Positions 10,383-20,994 are shown, counted from the stretch's first letter. The stretch: DNA of 64,000 nt from Acidobacteriaceae bacterium (GCA_003139095.1 PLHW01000071.1:1-64000), one strand, 5' to 3'. Numbers and translations: made by a program. The notes: generated from the letters alone by a model not told the origin.

Positions 10383-13244
10383 ATGTCCTCGATGTCAATG
10401 AAAACGGAAGGGGTATTCCAATTCGGAGAGTTTCAGATTGATGCCCGGGCTCGTGCGCTGCGGAGGGAAAAAGCGACCGTCACCGTCAATTCCCGGACCT
10501 TCGATGTGTTGCTGTATTTTGTCCAGAACCCGGGAAAGGTTCTCACTCGGGATGAACTGTTAAAGAACGTCTGGCCAGATTCCTTTGTGGACGAGAACAG
10601 CCTGGCGCAGAGCATCTCAGCGTTGCGGCGGGCGCTGGATGAGAAGCCGGGCGACAACAACTACATCGTCACCCTGCCGGGACGCGGTTATCAGTTTGTC
10701 GCACCGGTGCAGGTCGTTGCTCCAGAAAGCGGCGGTACTCTCCCGGCGTTTGCAGCGAGTTCCGGCAACGTCTCCTCCGGGCTCTTTCTTCAGCAACAGA
10801 CGATCCGAACCAGTGTCATAACCGAAGCGAACGAACAGCCGAGCTTGCCAAGCCCCCGGAATCGAGCGGCGGTGACTCTGGGCACGGTTTTAGCCGTCGC
10901 TGCGATAGCGGTTGCAGGGTTCTATGCGTGGCGGCAATTCCACCGAGGTCCGCCCGCGACGCGTTCAAATGCAATGAGCACGATCGGGGCGCCGGTTGCG
11001 GCGCGCCGTTCCATCGCCGTTCTCGGCTTTCGCAACCTGTCAGGCCGTCCCGAAGAAGGCTGGCTTTCCACGGCCCTGGCGGAAATGTTGAGCACCGAAC
11101 TAGAGGCCGGAGAAAAGCTGCGCCTGGTTTCTGGCGAAGACATCGCCCGCGCCAAACTCGATCTTCCTCTGGCTGACGCCGACAGCCTCTCCAGAGACAC
11201 GCTGGCTCAATTGCACAAGAACCTGGATAGCGATTTGATTGTCCTCGGCTCCTATACCGCTCTCGTTGAGAAGCCCGGCACCCGCATCCGTCTCGACCTA
11301 CGCCTTCAAGATACGGTCGCCGGTGAAACGATCGCTGATGTCGCTGTGGTTGGAGGTGAGGCTGACCTGTTTGACATGGTGTCTCAGGCTGGATCCCAGT
11401 TACGCGCAAAGCTGGGCGTGGAAAAAGTTTCTCCGGTGGAAGGAGTGAGCGTTCGTGCCTCCTTGCCTTCCAATCGTGATGCCGCTCGCCTTTATTCGGA
11501 GGGACTCGCCCGGCTGCGTGTACTCGAAGCCCCAGAAGCACGAGATCTTCTGCAGCAGGCCATAGCGGCCGATCCAAAGTTTCCCCTGGCTCATGCCGCT
11601 CTGGCCGAAGCCTGGTCCCGGCTGGGCTATTCCAAGAACGCGCAGCAGGAAGGCCGGCAGGCGTACGAACTCTCCACCAATCTCTCGCGTGAAGACAGGT
11701 TGGCGGTGGAAGGCCGCTATCGTTACGTCGGTCATGAATACGAGAAGGCGGTCGAGGTCTATCGCGCACTCTTCACGTTGTTTCCCGACAACGATGACTA
11801 CGGTCTCAGACTGGCAAGAATGCAGACTCGCGCCGGAAACGGGCATGATGCCGTGGCCACGGTCGAGGCACTACGCAAGCTTCCGCCTCCAGCCTCGGAA
11901 GATCCCCGGATCGACATTGTGGAGGAGGAAGCATGGACTTTGCTGGGCGATTCCAAGCGTCGAGAACAGCTCCTGGCCCGGGCGGTGGAGAAGGCGAAAG
12001 CGCAAGGATCACGTCTGATCATGGCAGATGCGCAGGGAAGGCTTTGTGGGTTGTCAGGGTCGGTTTCCGGCTGCCGCGAGGCGAGGGACATTTATGCCGC
12101 AGCCGGGGATCGGGAACACGAAGGCAGGGCTTTGCTCGTGTGGGCCCAGGTGATCAGTCAAACCGATAATCCGGAAGCCATCCGCCTCATGCAGGAGGCG
12201 CAAACCATCTTCCGCAGGAATGGGTCCGATGTGGGTCTGGCGGTAGTGCTCGACAACCTTGCCCTCGCCTATCAAGGTCAGGGCGATCCCGCGACCGCCG
12301 AGAAAATGGAACGAGAATCTGTGGCCCTTTGGCGGCGCGTTGATGACAAAAGGAACCTGTCTCTCGCTCTCGGGAACCTCGCCGGCCAGAGGTGGGATCA
12401 AGGCGATCTGCCAGGCGCGATCCACCTCTATGAGGAGTGCCTCCAGGGATGGGAGCCAGAGGATACCGGATATCCCGCTCTCGTAGGTCTAAACATCGCG
12501 GCCATTCGCCAATTGCAGGGGGACTTGGCGGGCGCCAGGAAGGGATTCGAACAATCCCTCGCGATGTGGCAGAAAAAAGACGATCAGCCGGGTTTGGCAT
12601 CTGCAAGGTGGGGGCTGGGAGGCTTGCTTCTCCAAGAGGCCGATTTTTCGGGGGCCCGTAAGATGTACGACCAGGCGCTGGCGATACGGACCTCAAGAGG
12701 CGATAAGATCGCCATCGCCGAGACCCAGCTCGGGTTCGCCGATTTATCGCTGGAGGAGGGGCGTTCTCCAGCCGAACAGGAAGCCACGGTCCGTCAGTCT
12801 CTCGAGGTTTTTCAGACACAAAAACTCCGCGACGACGAAACCCAGGCCTGGTGCGTCCTTGCCCGCACGCTGCTCGCCCAGGGTAAGGCGGCGGCAGCGA
12901 AAGAAGCGATACAACACGCGCGGCTTCTCGCCGCCAAGAGCAAGAATCCAATCATCCGCTGGCCAACCGCGATCACAGCAGCGCGCATCGAGATCGCCGA
13001 TAAAGACTTTGCCCACTCCGCGGCCGCCGACGCAGCACGCAAGGAACTGGCCACCATCATCACGAAGTCGCGAGAGCTCGGTTATATGGGCATCGAACTC
13101 GATGCGCGACTGGCACTCGCTGAAATCGAAATGAGGTCGGGACAAACGACGACGGGACGCGCCCACCTGACCGCGATCGAAGCGGACGCCAAAGCCAAAG
13201 GCTACAGTCTCATCGCTCGCAAGGCCGCCACTGCTCGCGGCTGA
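10383..13244 (+). CDS. CadC-like winged-helix (OmpR-type DNA-binding) transmembrane regulator with TPR domain
   Basis: N-term FQFGEFQIDARARALRREKATVTVNSRTFDVLLYFVQNPGKVLTRDELLKNVWPDSFVDENSLAQSISALRRAL; one TM segment; C-terminal TPRs. Confidence 0.92.
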   Translation: MSSMSMKTEGVFQFGEFQIDARARALRREKATVTVNSRTFDVLLYFVQNPGKVLTRDELLKNVWPDSFVDENSLAQSISALRRALDEKPGDNNYIVTLPGRGYQFVAPVQVVAPESGGTLPAFAASSGNVSSGLFLQQQTIRTSVITEANEQPSLPSPRNRAAVTLGTVLAVAAIAVAGFYAWRQFHRGPPATRSNAMSTIGAPVAARRSIAVLGFRNLSGRPEEGWLSTALAEMLSTELEAGEKLRLVSGEDIARAKLDLPLADADSLSRDTLAQLHKNLDSDLIVLGSYTALVEKPGTRIRLDLRLQDTVAGETIADVAVVGGEADLFDMVSQAGSQLRAKLGVEKVSPVEGVSVRASLPSNRDAARLYSEGLARLRVLEAPEARDLLQQAIAADPKFPLAHAALAEAWSRLGYSKNAQQEGRQAYELSTNLSREDRLAVEGRYRYVGHEYEKAVEVYRALFTLFPDNDDYGLRLARMQTRAGNGHDAVATVEALRKLPPPASEDPRIDIVEEEAWTLLGDSKRREQLLARAVEKAKAQGSRLIMADAQGRLCGLSGSVSGCREARDIYAAAGDREHEGRALLVWAQVISQTDNPEAIRLMQEAQTIFRRNGSDVGLAVVLDNLALAYQGQGDPATAEKMERESVALWRRVDDKRNLSLALGNLAGQRWDQGDLPGAIHLYEECLQGWEPEDTGYPALVGLNIAAIRQLQGDLAGARKGFEQSLAMWQKKDDQPGLASARWGLGGLLLQEADFSGARKMYDQALAIRTSRGDKIAIAETQLGFADLSLEEGRSPAEQEATVRQSLEVFQTQKLRDDETQAWCVLARTLLAQGKAAAAKEAIQHARLLAAKSKNPIIRWPTAITAARIEIADKDFAHSAAADAARKELATIITKSRELGYMGIELDARLALAEIEMRSGQTTTGRAHLTAIEADAKAKGYSLIARKAATARG

Positions 13245-13600
13245 GTTTTCCGCTCAACCAAGGGAACGGCATTGTGCCCTCGATTTCGATCCAACAGTAG
13301 CTCGGTTGCCGGCTTAAATAAAGGCAACCTTGCGAGAGTGCCATCGCATTTTCCCTTTTGCCGGACTGAATGCCGCGCGGCTCACCTTGAATGCAATCGC
13401 AATACCGCTCGGAGTCCGCGCCTTCGAACTCCACGCCTGGTTTTTCCACGTCGAAATCGTGGCCGGACAGGCGCGAACTCATCAACATTACCTTAGTAAC
13501 TGACGATGGTTCTTCGAGAACGCCGCACGTTCTAGTCCCTATGTACCCTCGCCCTTAGTGCGAAACACGACTAATCTGCCGCCTGAGGGTTTCCAACTAC

Positions 13601-13975
13601 ATGAAAAATACACTTACCACTTCGCTTTTAGCCCTGGCAGTGGGCGGCTTGCTGCTCGCCGGTTCCGCTTCTGCTCAAACCTCAACCGCCACATCGGGTG
13701 CGGGCCCCGGAGTCGCAGATCCCGGCCATCCGCGCGTGAACGAAGTGAACAATCGCGAAGCACGCCAGCAGCAGCGCATTGCCAATGGCGTATCAAACGG
13801 CAAACTGAGCGCACAACAGACCGCCAATCTCGAAAAGCGCGAAGCCAGCGTTCAGAACCGCGAACAGAAAGATATGGCAGCGCACAATGGCCATCTCACC
13901 AAAGCGGAGCAGCGCGGCATTAATCGCCAGCAAAACCGCGTCAGCCGGAGCATCTACAAGGATAAGCACAAATAA
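13601..13975 (+). CDS. Small secreted hypothetical protein
   Basis: Clear signal peptide MKNTLTTSLLALAVGGLLLAGSASA, charged mature part. Confidence 0.75.
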   Translation: MKNTLTTSLLALAVGGLLLAGSASAQTSTATSGAGPGVADPGHPRVNEVNNREARQQQRIANGVSNGKLSAQQTANLEKREASVQNREQKDMAAHNGHLTKAEQRGINRQQNRVSRSIYKDKHK

Positions 13976-14113
13976 GTCAACCTATGTGGCGCGGGCGCCC
14001 TAGCCCGCGCACTAAGCTCGGTCGCTCCCGCCCCGCGCATCTCGGTTCTACACTATCCTTAGTTCCTTGCATCCGAGCAACTCGTATTCCACGCTCCGAG
14101 AGGATCTAGTACC

Positions 14114-17100
14114 TCACTGGTGCGCCGACGAAATCTTCGAAATCCAAATGTCCGTGCGCTGGCACGGCGCCCCTCCGCACGCGGTAGGACTGGCCTTCTG
14201 TGTCCCGGTTTCCGTGTTACCGGAGTTGGTCGGAGCGCCCGCCACCGACGCGACCACGAACTGATTGCATGTCCCCGCGTTCGAGTCCGCGTTATCGCAC
14301 TGCCAGTTATTCGCCGTGTTGGGACCAAGGGTAAGGGTCTGATTAAGCCATGATTCGGCGAATCCGGTCAGCGCCACCGTGCCCGCACGCGTCCCGCAGG
14401 AGTATGTCTGCACCGCCCCACTGACCCAGTAGTATTGCACCCCCGCAGTCGGGCAGAACTGATTCGACATAGTGACCGTGACGTTAGGCGGACTCGCCCC
14501 GTCGCTCGTCCAGGTCACCGCTGTCCCACTCGCATTCGGAGCCACCGCTTCCCATGACGACCAGCAATTCGTTGTGGTCAAGTCTGTGCACCCAAGCGTC
14601 ATATTCCAGTCGCTTGGGTACGCGATCCAGTTTCCGTCTGGCGACATAATGCCCATGCAGTTCTGCCCAGTGAACAGCCAGTTGTTATCGCTGCAAAAGG
14701 TGTGATTGAAGCGATAGACGCACGGTGCCGCGCCACTCCCGTAATTGCAGTCCGCTCCCACCAGGTTGCCCGGTGAAGATCGAGTCGCCCAGTTTTCGAC
14801 CCCGATTATTTCCGAATCCCAAATTGATGAAAAGGCCCCCTCGCATGGAAATCCACCCACTCCGCCGCTGCCCGCCTGTCCGCACACCTGCGTCGTCACG
14901 AATGCCGGCGGTGTCAGGTCTGCCGTCCCATGTCCGCCCATCGTCCCGTGCTGATCATCGGTCACGCTGAAGGGCAATAATTGAATACCATCCGGGCCGG
15001 GAGGAGGTGTAAGCGGCCCGGGATAGAGCGTCCCGCAAGGACTTCCTGCTACCTGGCAGGCGGGGTTGCTACTGCCCGTGTTAGCAATTGTTGTGGGTGT
15101 CCATGGAGCCAGCTGATTGATGGCGGTGTAGTACTTTCCTTGGAACGTCGTATGATCGCCATCGCTCGAATGGCCGGTAGACATCAGGTCGGCCGCGACC
15201 AAAAGTGTTTGCGTCTGCCAGTAGTTTGTCCCGCCAAACCCGCCCGCGCTGGACTGCGTGTCCTGCGGATAGGGCGTCATCGTCGGGCAGTTCTTCCCGC
15301 ACCCGCTTTGGCTTTCCGTGTCCGTGAAATTGGTGCCGCCCCCAAGCGTATCGGTGACCGTGATTGTTCCGCTCGACCCGCTGGGGTAGTACCCGCCGCT
15401 TCCGTTCGGCAGCGCCACAGCGGTGAATACGGGGCAGTGGTCGGTGTCCCCGCAGTTCATGTACGAATCGTGGGCTCCAAGCAGGTTGAAAAAATTGAAC
15501 TGCTGACCGGGACTGTACTGGGCACCATTGCTGTACGTGATTGTGCTCTGGTGCGTGCTCGCATTGTAAGAGACGCCCGTCACATTCATGTCGGGCTGTT
15601 GCACCAACGAGAACTTAGACAGTTGGTTATTGGGCGATTGCGCCGAATCGTGCATCACGTCGGGATAGTAGAACGGCGCATTCGTCGGAACCGCCGATGG
15701 CGTCCAACTGGCTCCGTTCGTGTCTCGCCACACGTGGGTGGCATCGGCCGTTCCGTAGATTACTCCCGTGTAGGCTTGCGTCCATCCTGAGGCCGCGCAC
15801 GCTCCGCTGGAATTGTTCAAGCACCACAGTTGAGTTGCCGCCCCAGTTACGTCTTGAGTCCATGCGTCATCCAAACCAGGAGTGCCAGAAACCGTGCCCG
15901 GTATCAGATAGGCTTGCTGGTCAAGCGCCTGACCTTGCGGCCCCCAGTCCCCACTGATCTGGTCCGTCATCGTGTTGAGGACCCGGCATCCGTATCCTCT
16001 ACGGTAGTTCGCGAGATAAATCGGACCTTGGCATGTGCCGTCCGGCGATGCGGGGCAACTCCCAGAACCGTTGTATCCCGTGTGGTTCGCCTGCCCGTTG
16101 TCGCCCCATGTCACCGTGAAGGTAGTGTCATCGGTGGCGGGTGTAAACACTCCCGTATAGTTGGCGGGGAAATTTTGCGGCAGGCAGTTGTTTGGCCCTT
16201 GCGGGAAGTGAATTGTATCCGGCGGCGAGGGCAGGTAGTTGAATTCGAACAGGAGAGACCACACCACGTACCAGCAAGCCGGGTTCGTGTCATTCGTCGC
16301 GCACGTTCCGCCCACTGGATTGTTTAGGCATACGGCATTTTCCTCGGCGTTACTGGTGCCATCGCAAATGGTACCCGCGTATATCGTGGATGCATTGGGA
16401 GTGCCCGTCGTTCCAAAGCCGGAAGGATTGCTCACGGCGCTAAACGTTGCCCCGCTCGATTGCCCCGTCCACACATTGCCGGAGTAGCTGCCCGTGGTCG
16501 AGACGGCATTCAGTTGCGCGAAGCCCGAACTCGGATTGATGGCAGCGAGCGTCGCGCTCTTGCTTCCATTCTTTACCGTCTCCGGCGTGATGAAGCTTCC
16601 CGTCAATCCGTTAAACTGCACCGTGTTTTCCTGATCTGTATTGACGGTGTAGATAACATGCGGGTCGGTGCCGGAGAAAGATGCCCCGCCTGGGAAGTAA
16701 CCGCCGCACAGGTCCGATGGCGTCACTGTGCCCGTTGTAGGGTTGAACGCCAGAATGGTTGGCACTCCGCCGCTGCTCAGAATACGGAGTTTCGATTCAT
16801 CTGCGGCCCATGCCAGCGTTGCTGTCCCCGCGCCCACACTGAATGATGCGCCAAAGTTCCCGCCGCCCAGGCACGTAATGCTTCCATTCACGGTCGCGTC
16901 CGTCGCGCGAATCATCGTCGCCCCAAAATCCGGGTCAGCGACCTGCTTATTAAGTCCCGCTAGATATGAGTTCAGTCCATTAATGTTCGTCCCGCTTACC
17001 GTCCAGCCGGCCGATGGCGGAACCGATGTGGGTCCGCCCGTGTAGCTCAACGCCGCGCCCTGATGCCCGGTGGTCGCACTTGCATTGTAGGCATTCGCCA

Positions 17101-17356
17101 AACAAAGTGTGTAGGCCGCCCCACTCTGCGATGCGCAACCGGCAGGCAACAATTCACCCGTCACGCCTGTCCCGAATACGGCAGCATCCGTGCGCGCGGA
17201 ATAGGTTAAAGGTCCGCTCTGTCCCCCGCCTGCCAGCAAACTCTGCGACTTGAACGCCCCGGACATCACCGAGCGCCCCGATTGCACACTCTGCCCACTC
17301 AGCGCCCCGCTCAATAGCAGGAATGCATTCACCAGCACTATAACTATCCGCCGCAT
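14114..17356 (-). CDS. Large secreted hypothetical protein
   Basis: Long ORF; start at MRRIVIVLVNAFLLLSG after a GGAGAAGG Shine-Dalgarno; signal peptide. Confidence 0.8.
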   Translation of the reverse strand: MRRIVIVLVNAFLLLSGALSGQSVQSGRSVMSGAFKSQSLLAGGGQSGPLTYSARTDAAVFGTGVTGELLPAGCASQSGAAYTLCLANAYNASATTGHQGAALSYTGGPTSVPPSAGWTVSGTNINGLNSYLAGLNKQVADPDFGATMIRATDATVNGSITCLGGGNFGASFSVGAGTATLAWAADESKLRILSSGGVPTILAFNPTTGTVTPSDLCGGYFPGGASFSGTDPHVIYTVNTDQENTVQFNGLTGSFITPETVKNGSKSATLAAINPSSGFAQLNAVSTTGSYSGNVWTGQSSGATFSAVSNPSGFGTTGTPNASTIYAGTICDGTSNAEENAVCLNNPVGGTCATNDTNPACWYVVWSLLFEFNYLPSPPDTIHFPQGPNNCLPQNFPANYTGVFTPATDDTTFTVTWGDNGQANHTGYNGSGSCPASPDGTCQGPIYLANYRRGYGCRVLNTMTDQISGDWGPQGQALDQQAYLIPGTVSGTPGLDDAWTQDVTGAATQLWCLNNSSGACAASGWTQAYTGVIYGTADATHVWRDTNGASWTPSAVPTNAPFYYPDVMHDSAQSPNNQLSKFSLVQQPDMNVTGVSYNASTHQSTITYSNGAQYSPGQQFNFFNLLGAHDSYMNCGDTDHCPVFTAVALPNGSGGYYPSGSSGTITVTDTLGGGTNFTDTESQSGCGKNCPTMTPYPQDTQSSAGGFGGTNYWQTQTLLVAADLMSTGHSSDGDHTTFQGKYYTAINQLAPWTPTTIANTGSSNPACQVAGSPCGTLYPGPLTPPPGPDGIQLLPFSVTDDQHGTMGGHGTADLTPPAFVTTQVCGQAGSGGVGGFPCEGAFSSIWDSEIIGVENWATRSSPGNLVGADCNYGSGAAPCVYRFNHTFCSDNNWLFTGQNCMGIMSPDGNWIAYPSDWNMTLGCTDLTTTNCWSSWEAVAPNASGTAVTWTSDGASPPNVTVTMSNQFCPTAGVQYYWVSGAVQTYSCGTRAGTVALTGFAESWLNQTLTLGPNTANNWQCDNADSNAGTCNQFVVASVAGAPTNSGNTETGTQKASPTACGGAPCQRTDIWISKISSAHQ

Positions 17357-17664
17357 TTTCACCTTCTCCATCTCCTCGCCATCTAGACCTTGCACTCTTG
17401 CACTCCCCTCTCATGTAGCGCGCACTCCGGCTCGCTCCCGTATCGCCAAGACGTCGGCAACTGGCTCGACACTTCGCGTTCATCGCGATGTCTGGGTTCG
17501 TGTGCGGCGTCCGCGCCCTGCCGTTTTCAGGCGTCCGCAAATTTCTGCCCTGAGGCGCGAAACACACGCGCTCTCCACCTCGCCCGCCGCATCACCGGCT
17601 GCGCCTTGGCTATAATGTTTGTTTGCTCTTATTCGCTTCCGAGCGGCCTTATGGAAAGGGAACT

Positions 17665-18975
17665 ATGCCGACTGACGTAGTCATGCCCCAGATGGGCGAA
17701 TCGATCTTTGAAGGAACCATCACCAAATGGCTCAAGAAGCCTGGCGACAAGGTTCAGCGCGACGAGCCTCTCTTCGAGATCTCCACCGACAAGGTCGATG
17801 CCGAAATCCCCGCTCCCGCCACTGGCGTCCTTCAGGAAATCAAAGTCTCTGAAGGCAATACCGTTCAGGTCAATACCGTCGTCGGCGTGATCGGAGACGC
17901 CAATGGCGCCTCCGCCGCTGCGTCAACTCCCGCCAAGCCCGCGGCCCCACCGGCCCCCGCAGTGAAAGAAGCGTCCGCTCCTGCGGCCCCAGTGCCCGCC
18001 CCTGCCGCATCGAGAGAGAAAGACGACGACGAATCTGACGTCCGCTCCTCCCCGCTTGTCCGCAAACTCGCCCGCGAGCACAACATTGATCTCGCTCAAG
18101 TCACCGGCACCGGTACCGGAGGCCGCGTCACCAAGCAGGACGTTCTCGATTTCCTCGCACACCGCGGTTCCGCTCCCGTCGCCGCGCCCTCAACCTCCGC
18201 GCCGGGTGCCCCATCCAAGCCCGGTGTTGGCTTGGGTGGGCCTGCGGCGCCCCCGCCGCCCGCTGCCATTCCCGGTGACCTCGTTCCTATGTCCCAAATG
18301 CGCAAAATCATCGCTCAGCGCATGATCGAGTCTCGCCGCACCAGCGCTCACGTCCACTGCATGTTCGAGGTCGACATGACCCGCATCGTCAACCTCCGCA
18401 ACAAACTCAAAAATTCCTTCGAGCAACGCCATGGCGCCCGCCTCACCTTCATGCCCTTTTTTGTACGTGCCGCCATCATCGCCCTTCAGCAGTTCCCCAT
18501 CGTCAACGCCTCCCTCGAAGGCGATAGCATCCGCTATCACAAGCACGTCAATGCCGGCATCGCCGTCGCCCTCGACTGGGGACTCATCGTGCCCGTCCTC
18601 AAAGGAGCCGACGAGCTCAACTTCCTCGGCCTCCAGCGTGGAATCACCGACCTCGGCGAGCGCGCCCGCACTAAAAAGCTCATGCCCTCCGACGTCGAGG
18701 GCTCGACCTTCACCATTACCAATCCCGGTCAATTCGGCGCCGTCTTCGGCCTGCCCATCATCAATCAGCCCAACGCCGCCATCATGGGCGTTGGCGGAAT
18801 CACCAAGCAACCCATGGTCGTCACCGACAAAGATGGCAGCGACTCGATCGCCATTCGTTCCGTTGTCCATCTAACCCTGGGCTACGATCACCGCATCATC
18901 GATGGCGCCATAGCCGACCAGTTCATGGCCGCAGTTAAGAAGACCCTGGAAACCTGGAGCGAAGACATTAGCTAG
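17665..18975 (+). CDS. 2-oxo acid dehydrogenase dihydrolipoyl acyltransferase (E2)
   Basis: Lipoyl domain (EISTDKVDAEIPAP), E3-binding domain (SSPLVRKLAREHNIDLAQVTGTGTGGRVTKQDV), catalytic DHRIIDG. Confidence 0.95.
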   Translation: MPTDVVMPQMGESIFEGTITKWLKKPGDKVQRDEPLFEISTDKVDAEIPAPATGVLQEIKVSEGNTVQVNTVVGVIGDANGASAAASTPAKPAAPPAPAVKEASAPAAPVPAPAASREKDDDESDVRSSPLVRKLAREHNIDLAQVTGTGTGGRVTKQDVLDFLAHRGSAPVAAPSTSAPGAPSKPGVGLGGPAAPPPPAAIPGDLVPMSQMRKIIAQRMIESRRTSAHVHCMFEVDMTRIVNLRNKLKNSFEQRHGARLTFMPFFVRAAIIALQQFPIVNASLEGDSIRYHKHVNAGIAVALDWGLIVPVLKGADELNFLGLQRGITDLGERARTKKLMPSDVEGSTFTITNPGQFGAVFGLPIINQPNAAIMGVGGITKQPMVVTDKDGSDSIAIRSVVHLTLGYDHRIIDGAIADQFMAAVKKTLETWSEDIS

Positions 18976-19153
18976 CGTCCCCGCGGACACCCACGCCCGC
19001 GAGGATCGAAGTGTGTTTTGTTGGAAAGAAGCCGGTATTCGGGCTAGGACAACACACGCCACATGCAACTACCGGCACAACTGGCAGGAACTAAGAGTTG
19101 CAGAACTCGGCAGCCTAGCGACTTAGGGCGAGCCCTAAGCACTCTGCTTTGTG

Positions 19154-19285
19154 CTATGCTGCCTTCTTAGGGTGCGCTGCATCTGTTCCTTGGGCGGCCT
19201 TGCGTCTGCGCTTGTCGCGCAAGCCCCAGAAAAAAATCGCCCCCACGGCAAATCCGAACATCGCGAACGGGATCACATAGCCCAT
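19154..19285 (-). CDS. Small single-TM membrane protein (43 aa), absent from the supplied ORF track
   Basis: Manual translation MGYVIPFAMFGFAVGAIFFWGLRDKRRRKAAQGTDAAHPKKAA*; one TM plus basic tail. Confidence 0.6.
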   Translation of the reverse strand: MGYVIPFAMFGFAVGAIFFWGLRDKRRRKAAQGTDAAHPKKAA

Positions 19286-19288
19286 AGT

Positions 19289-19642
19289 CTATTCGCTCCC
19301 CCTTTCCAGCCAAATCCCGGCAGCAACAATCGCCAATCCCGCCAGCGCCGTCACTCCCAGGATCACTCGCGTCCGAAGTGTCAGCTGGCCCTGATAAAAA
19401 ACTGCGTCCAAGGGAACGAACACCACGAGCAGAACCCCAATCTCTCGTAAACTCTCCCCTGCCAATTCCGCCGTTCTTCGCAAGCCTTGCCTTCCCGCAT
19501 CTTGAACTCCATGAAAGCACAATAGAAGATGCCTTTGGTAACCAATATTGGCGGTTCTACACCAAAAGGCGCCCTCTAGGGGAAAGAAATTCCGTTCCTT
19601 CGCCTGCCCGCAAGGGCGGGGCCTAAATTGCCCCACCCTCAC
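19289..19642 (-). CDS. Small two-TM membrane protein (true start uncertain, probably downstream of the ORF start)
   Basis: C-terminal part ELAGESLREIGVLLVVFVPLDAVFYQGQLTLRTRVILGVTALAGLAIVAAGIWLERGSE; ends 3 bp before the next small membrane gene. Confidence 0.55.
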   Translation of the reverse strand: MRVGQFRPRPCGQAKERNFFPLEGAFWCRTANIGYQRHLLLCFHGVQDAGRQGLRRTAELAGESLREIGVLLVVFVPLDAVFYQGQLTLRTRVILGVTALAGLAIVAAGIWLERGSE

Positions 19643-19657
19643 GACCAGAAAATAACC

Positions 19658-19849
19658 TTACCACTTCGTCGTCACCCGCAATCCCTCCAGTTGCGCATAC
19701 GTCACCGGCGTCCCCTGCACCGCCAGCAACTTCGCAACCGCCGCTTCAATCTCCGCAATGATCTCCGGCGACATTCCCCCAACTTGCGCCGATGCAAGAA
19801 TCGATTGCAGCAATGTAACCACCAGGCCAATCAGAGTCGCCGCTCCCAT
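19658..19849 (-). CDS. Small hydrophobic protein at the distal end of the phage-like cluster
   Basis: MGAATLIGLVVTLLQSILASAQVGGMSPEIIAEIEAAVAKLL...; start overlaps upstream stop (TAATG). Confidence 0.6.
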   Translation of the reverse strand: MGAATLIGLVVTLLQSILASAQVGGMSPEIIAEIEAAVAKLLAVQGTPVTYAQLEGLRVTTKW

Positions 19850-20214
19850 TAGAATGCTCCCTTGATCTGAATTGTCAGTTCCGCCGCGTTGCTGATCGCC
19901 GCTTCCAGCGCCCCCGCCGCCGATTTCACCGGCACGCATGTCGCCGTCGGGTCCGGAGGCGCAAGCGTCGTCGACCAGCCGCAGTAAGCCTCTACTGCGG
20001 TGATCAGCGCGTTCTCGCCAGCAACTCCGTTGTTAATAAGTTCGCACATTTCCTGATTCGGATTCGCTTTGCAACTGCCCTCGTACTTACTCTGCGCCGC
20101 CACAATCGATCCCGATAGTGCCGCCGCCGTATCGCGGGCCTGTTTCTCCAGCGGAGAACAGCCCAGCATCGGAAGTAAGAACAACGTCGCAACTGCAATC
20201 AATGCTCGTTTCAT
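19849..20214 (-). CDS. Putative lipoprotein
   Basis: MKRALIAVATLFLLPMLGCSPLEKQ lipobox LGC; translationally coupled to the next gene. Confidence 0.7.
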   Translation of the reverse strand: MKRALIAVATLFLLPMLGCSPLEKQARDTAAALSGSIVAAQSKYEGSCKANPNQEMCELINNGVAGENALITAVEAYCGWSTTLAPPDPTATCVPVKSAAGALEAAISNAAELTIQIKGAF

Positions 20215-20310
20215 CGGTAACTCCCTCCGCAATCCCCGGCGTCCGTGTGGCTCCTCTTCGGGGCCACGCGCCAGCCGGAGTAAGTATCTTTTAAGCAACC
20301 CCATCGACCG

Positions 20311-20487
20311 CTACTTCGCCCGGATATCGAAAACCGACGGTAAAATCGCATGTAACAGCTGTGCCGCCGCGTTCACCCACGCAAAAGCCAAAGGATGCCC
20401 CGCAATAAACGATGGCGTTAGAATTGCCGTTCCAATAGTTCCGGAAATTGTCGCCACCAAAGGTCCGTACTGCACCAGCAAGTTCAT
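20311..20487 (-). CDS. Small membrane protein (58 aa), absent from the supplied ORF track; holin-like candidate
   Basis: Manual translation MNLLVQYGPLVATISGTIGTAILTPSFIAGHPLAFAWVNAAAQLLHAILPSVFDIRAK*. Confidence 0.55.
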   Translation of the reverse strand: MNLLVQYGPLVATISGTIGTAILTPSFIAGHPLAFAWVNAAAQLLHAILPSVFDIRAK

Positions 20488-20691
20488 AACTGCTCCTATC
20501 TATGATTGGCGCGCTTCAGTCACGCCGGCTATCCAATGCCGGGCATAGGTAAACCTCACGCGCAGACACTCCCGTCCGCACAGTGGTGAATCGCCGCGCC
20601 CGATCTTCTGAAGGGTCGCCTCGAAGTCCTATAGGCCTCGCTGAGAACCAGGAACTGGGAACTGAGAACCGAGAGCAGCAACCTGCCCCCG

Positions 20692-20988
20692 CTACCTCAG
20701 AACAAAGTGATCGTGCAGTGCGATCAGCGCGCTCGCCACAAGGGCAATTGCCCCGATCACAATGCGGTCATACACATTTCGCTTGGCGTCGTCTCGCTCC
20801 AGCGCTATCAGCCGATCCTCGGCCAATCGCATTCGCCCCGGCTGTCCGTTGCCCATTAGCATGTCCATCTTCACTTCGAGCCGCCCAAGCTTCTCCAGCA
20901 CATCAAGCTGGAAATCGCTGCTCGTCTGCACGATAACCGGAATCCGCCCCACGCTTACATCCCCCGCATGCTCTTCATAGCTCTTCAT
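20692..20988 (-). CDS. Coiled-coil plus C-terminal TM protein, XhlA/holin-like
   Basis: VLEKLGRLEVKMDMLMGNGQPGRMRLAEDRLIALERDDAKRNVYDRIVIGAIALVASALIALHDHFVLR. Confidence 0.6.
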   Translation of the reverse strand: MKSYEEHAGDVSVGRIPVIVQTSSDFQLDVLEKLGRLEVKMDMLMGNGQPGRMRLAEDRLIALERDDAKRNVYDRIVIGAIALVASALIALHDHFVLR

Positions 20989-20994
20989 AGATGA

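Noticed and set aside
13988-14012. gcgcgggcgccctagcccgcgc hairpin as a terminator
   Set aside because: Good stem but no T-run on either strand; may be a dispersed palindrome.
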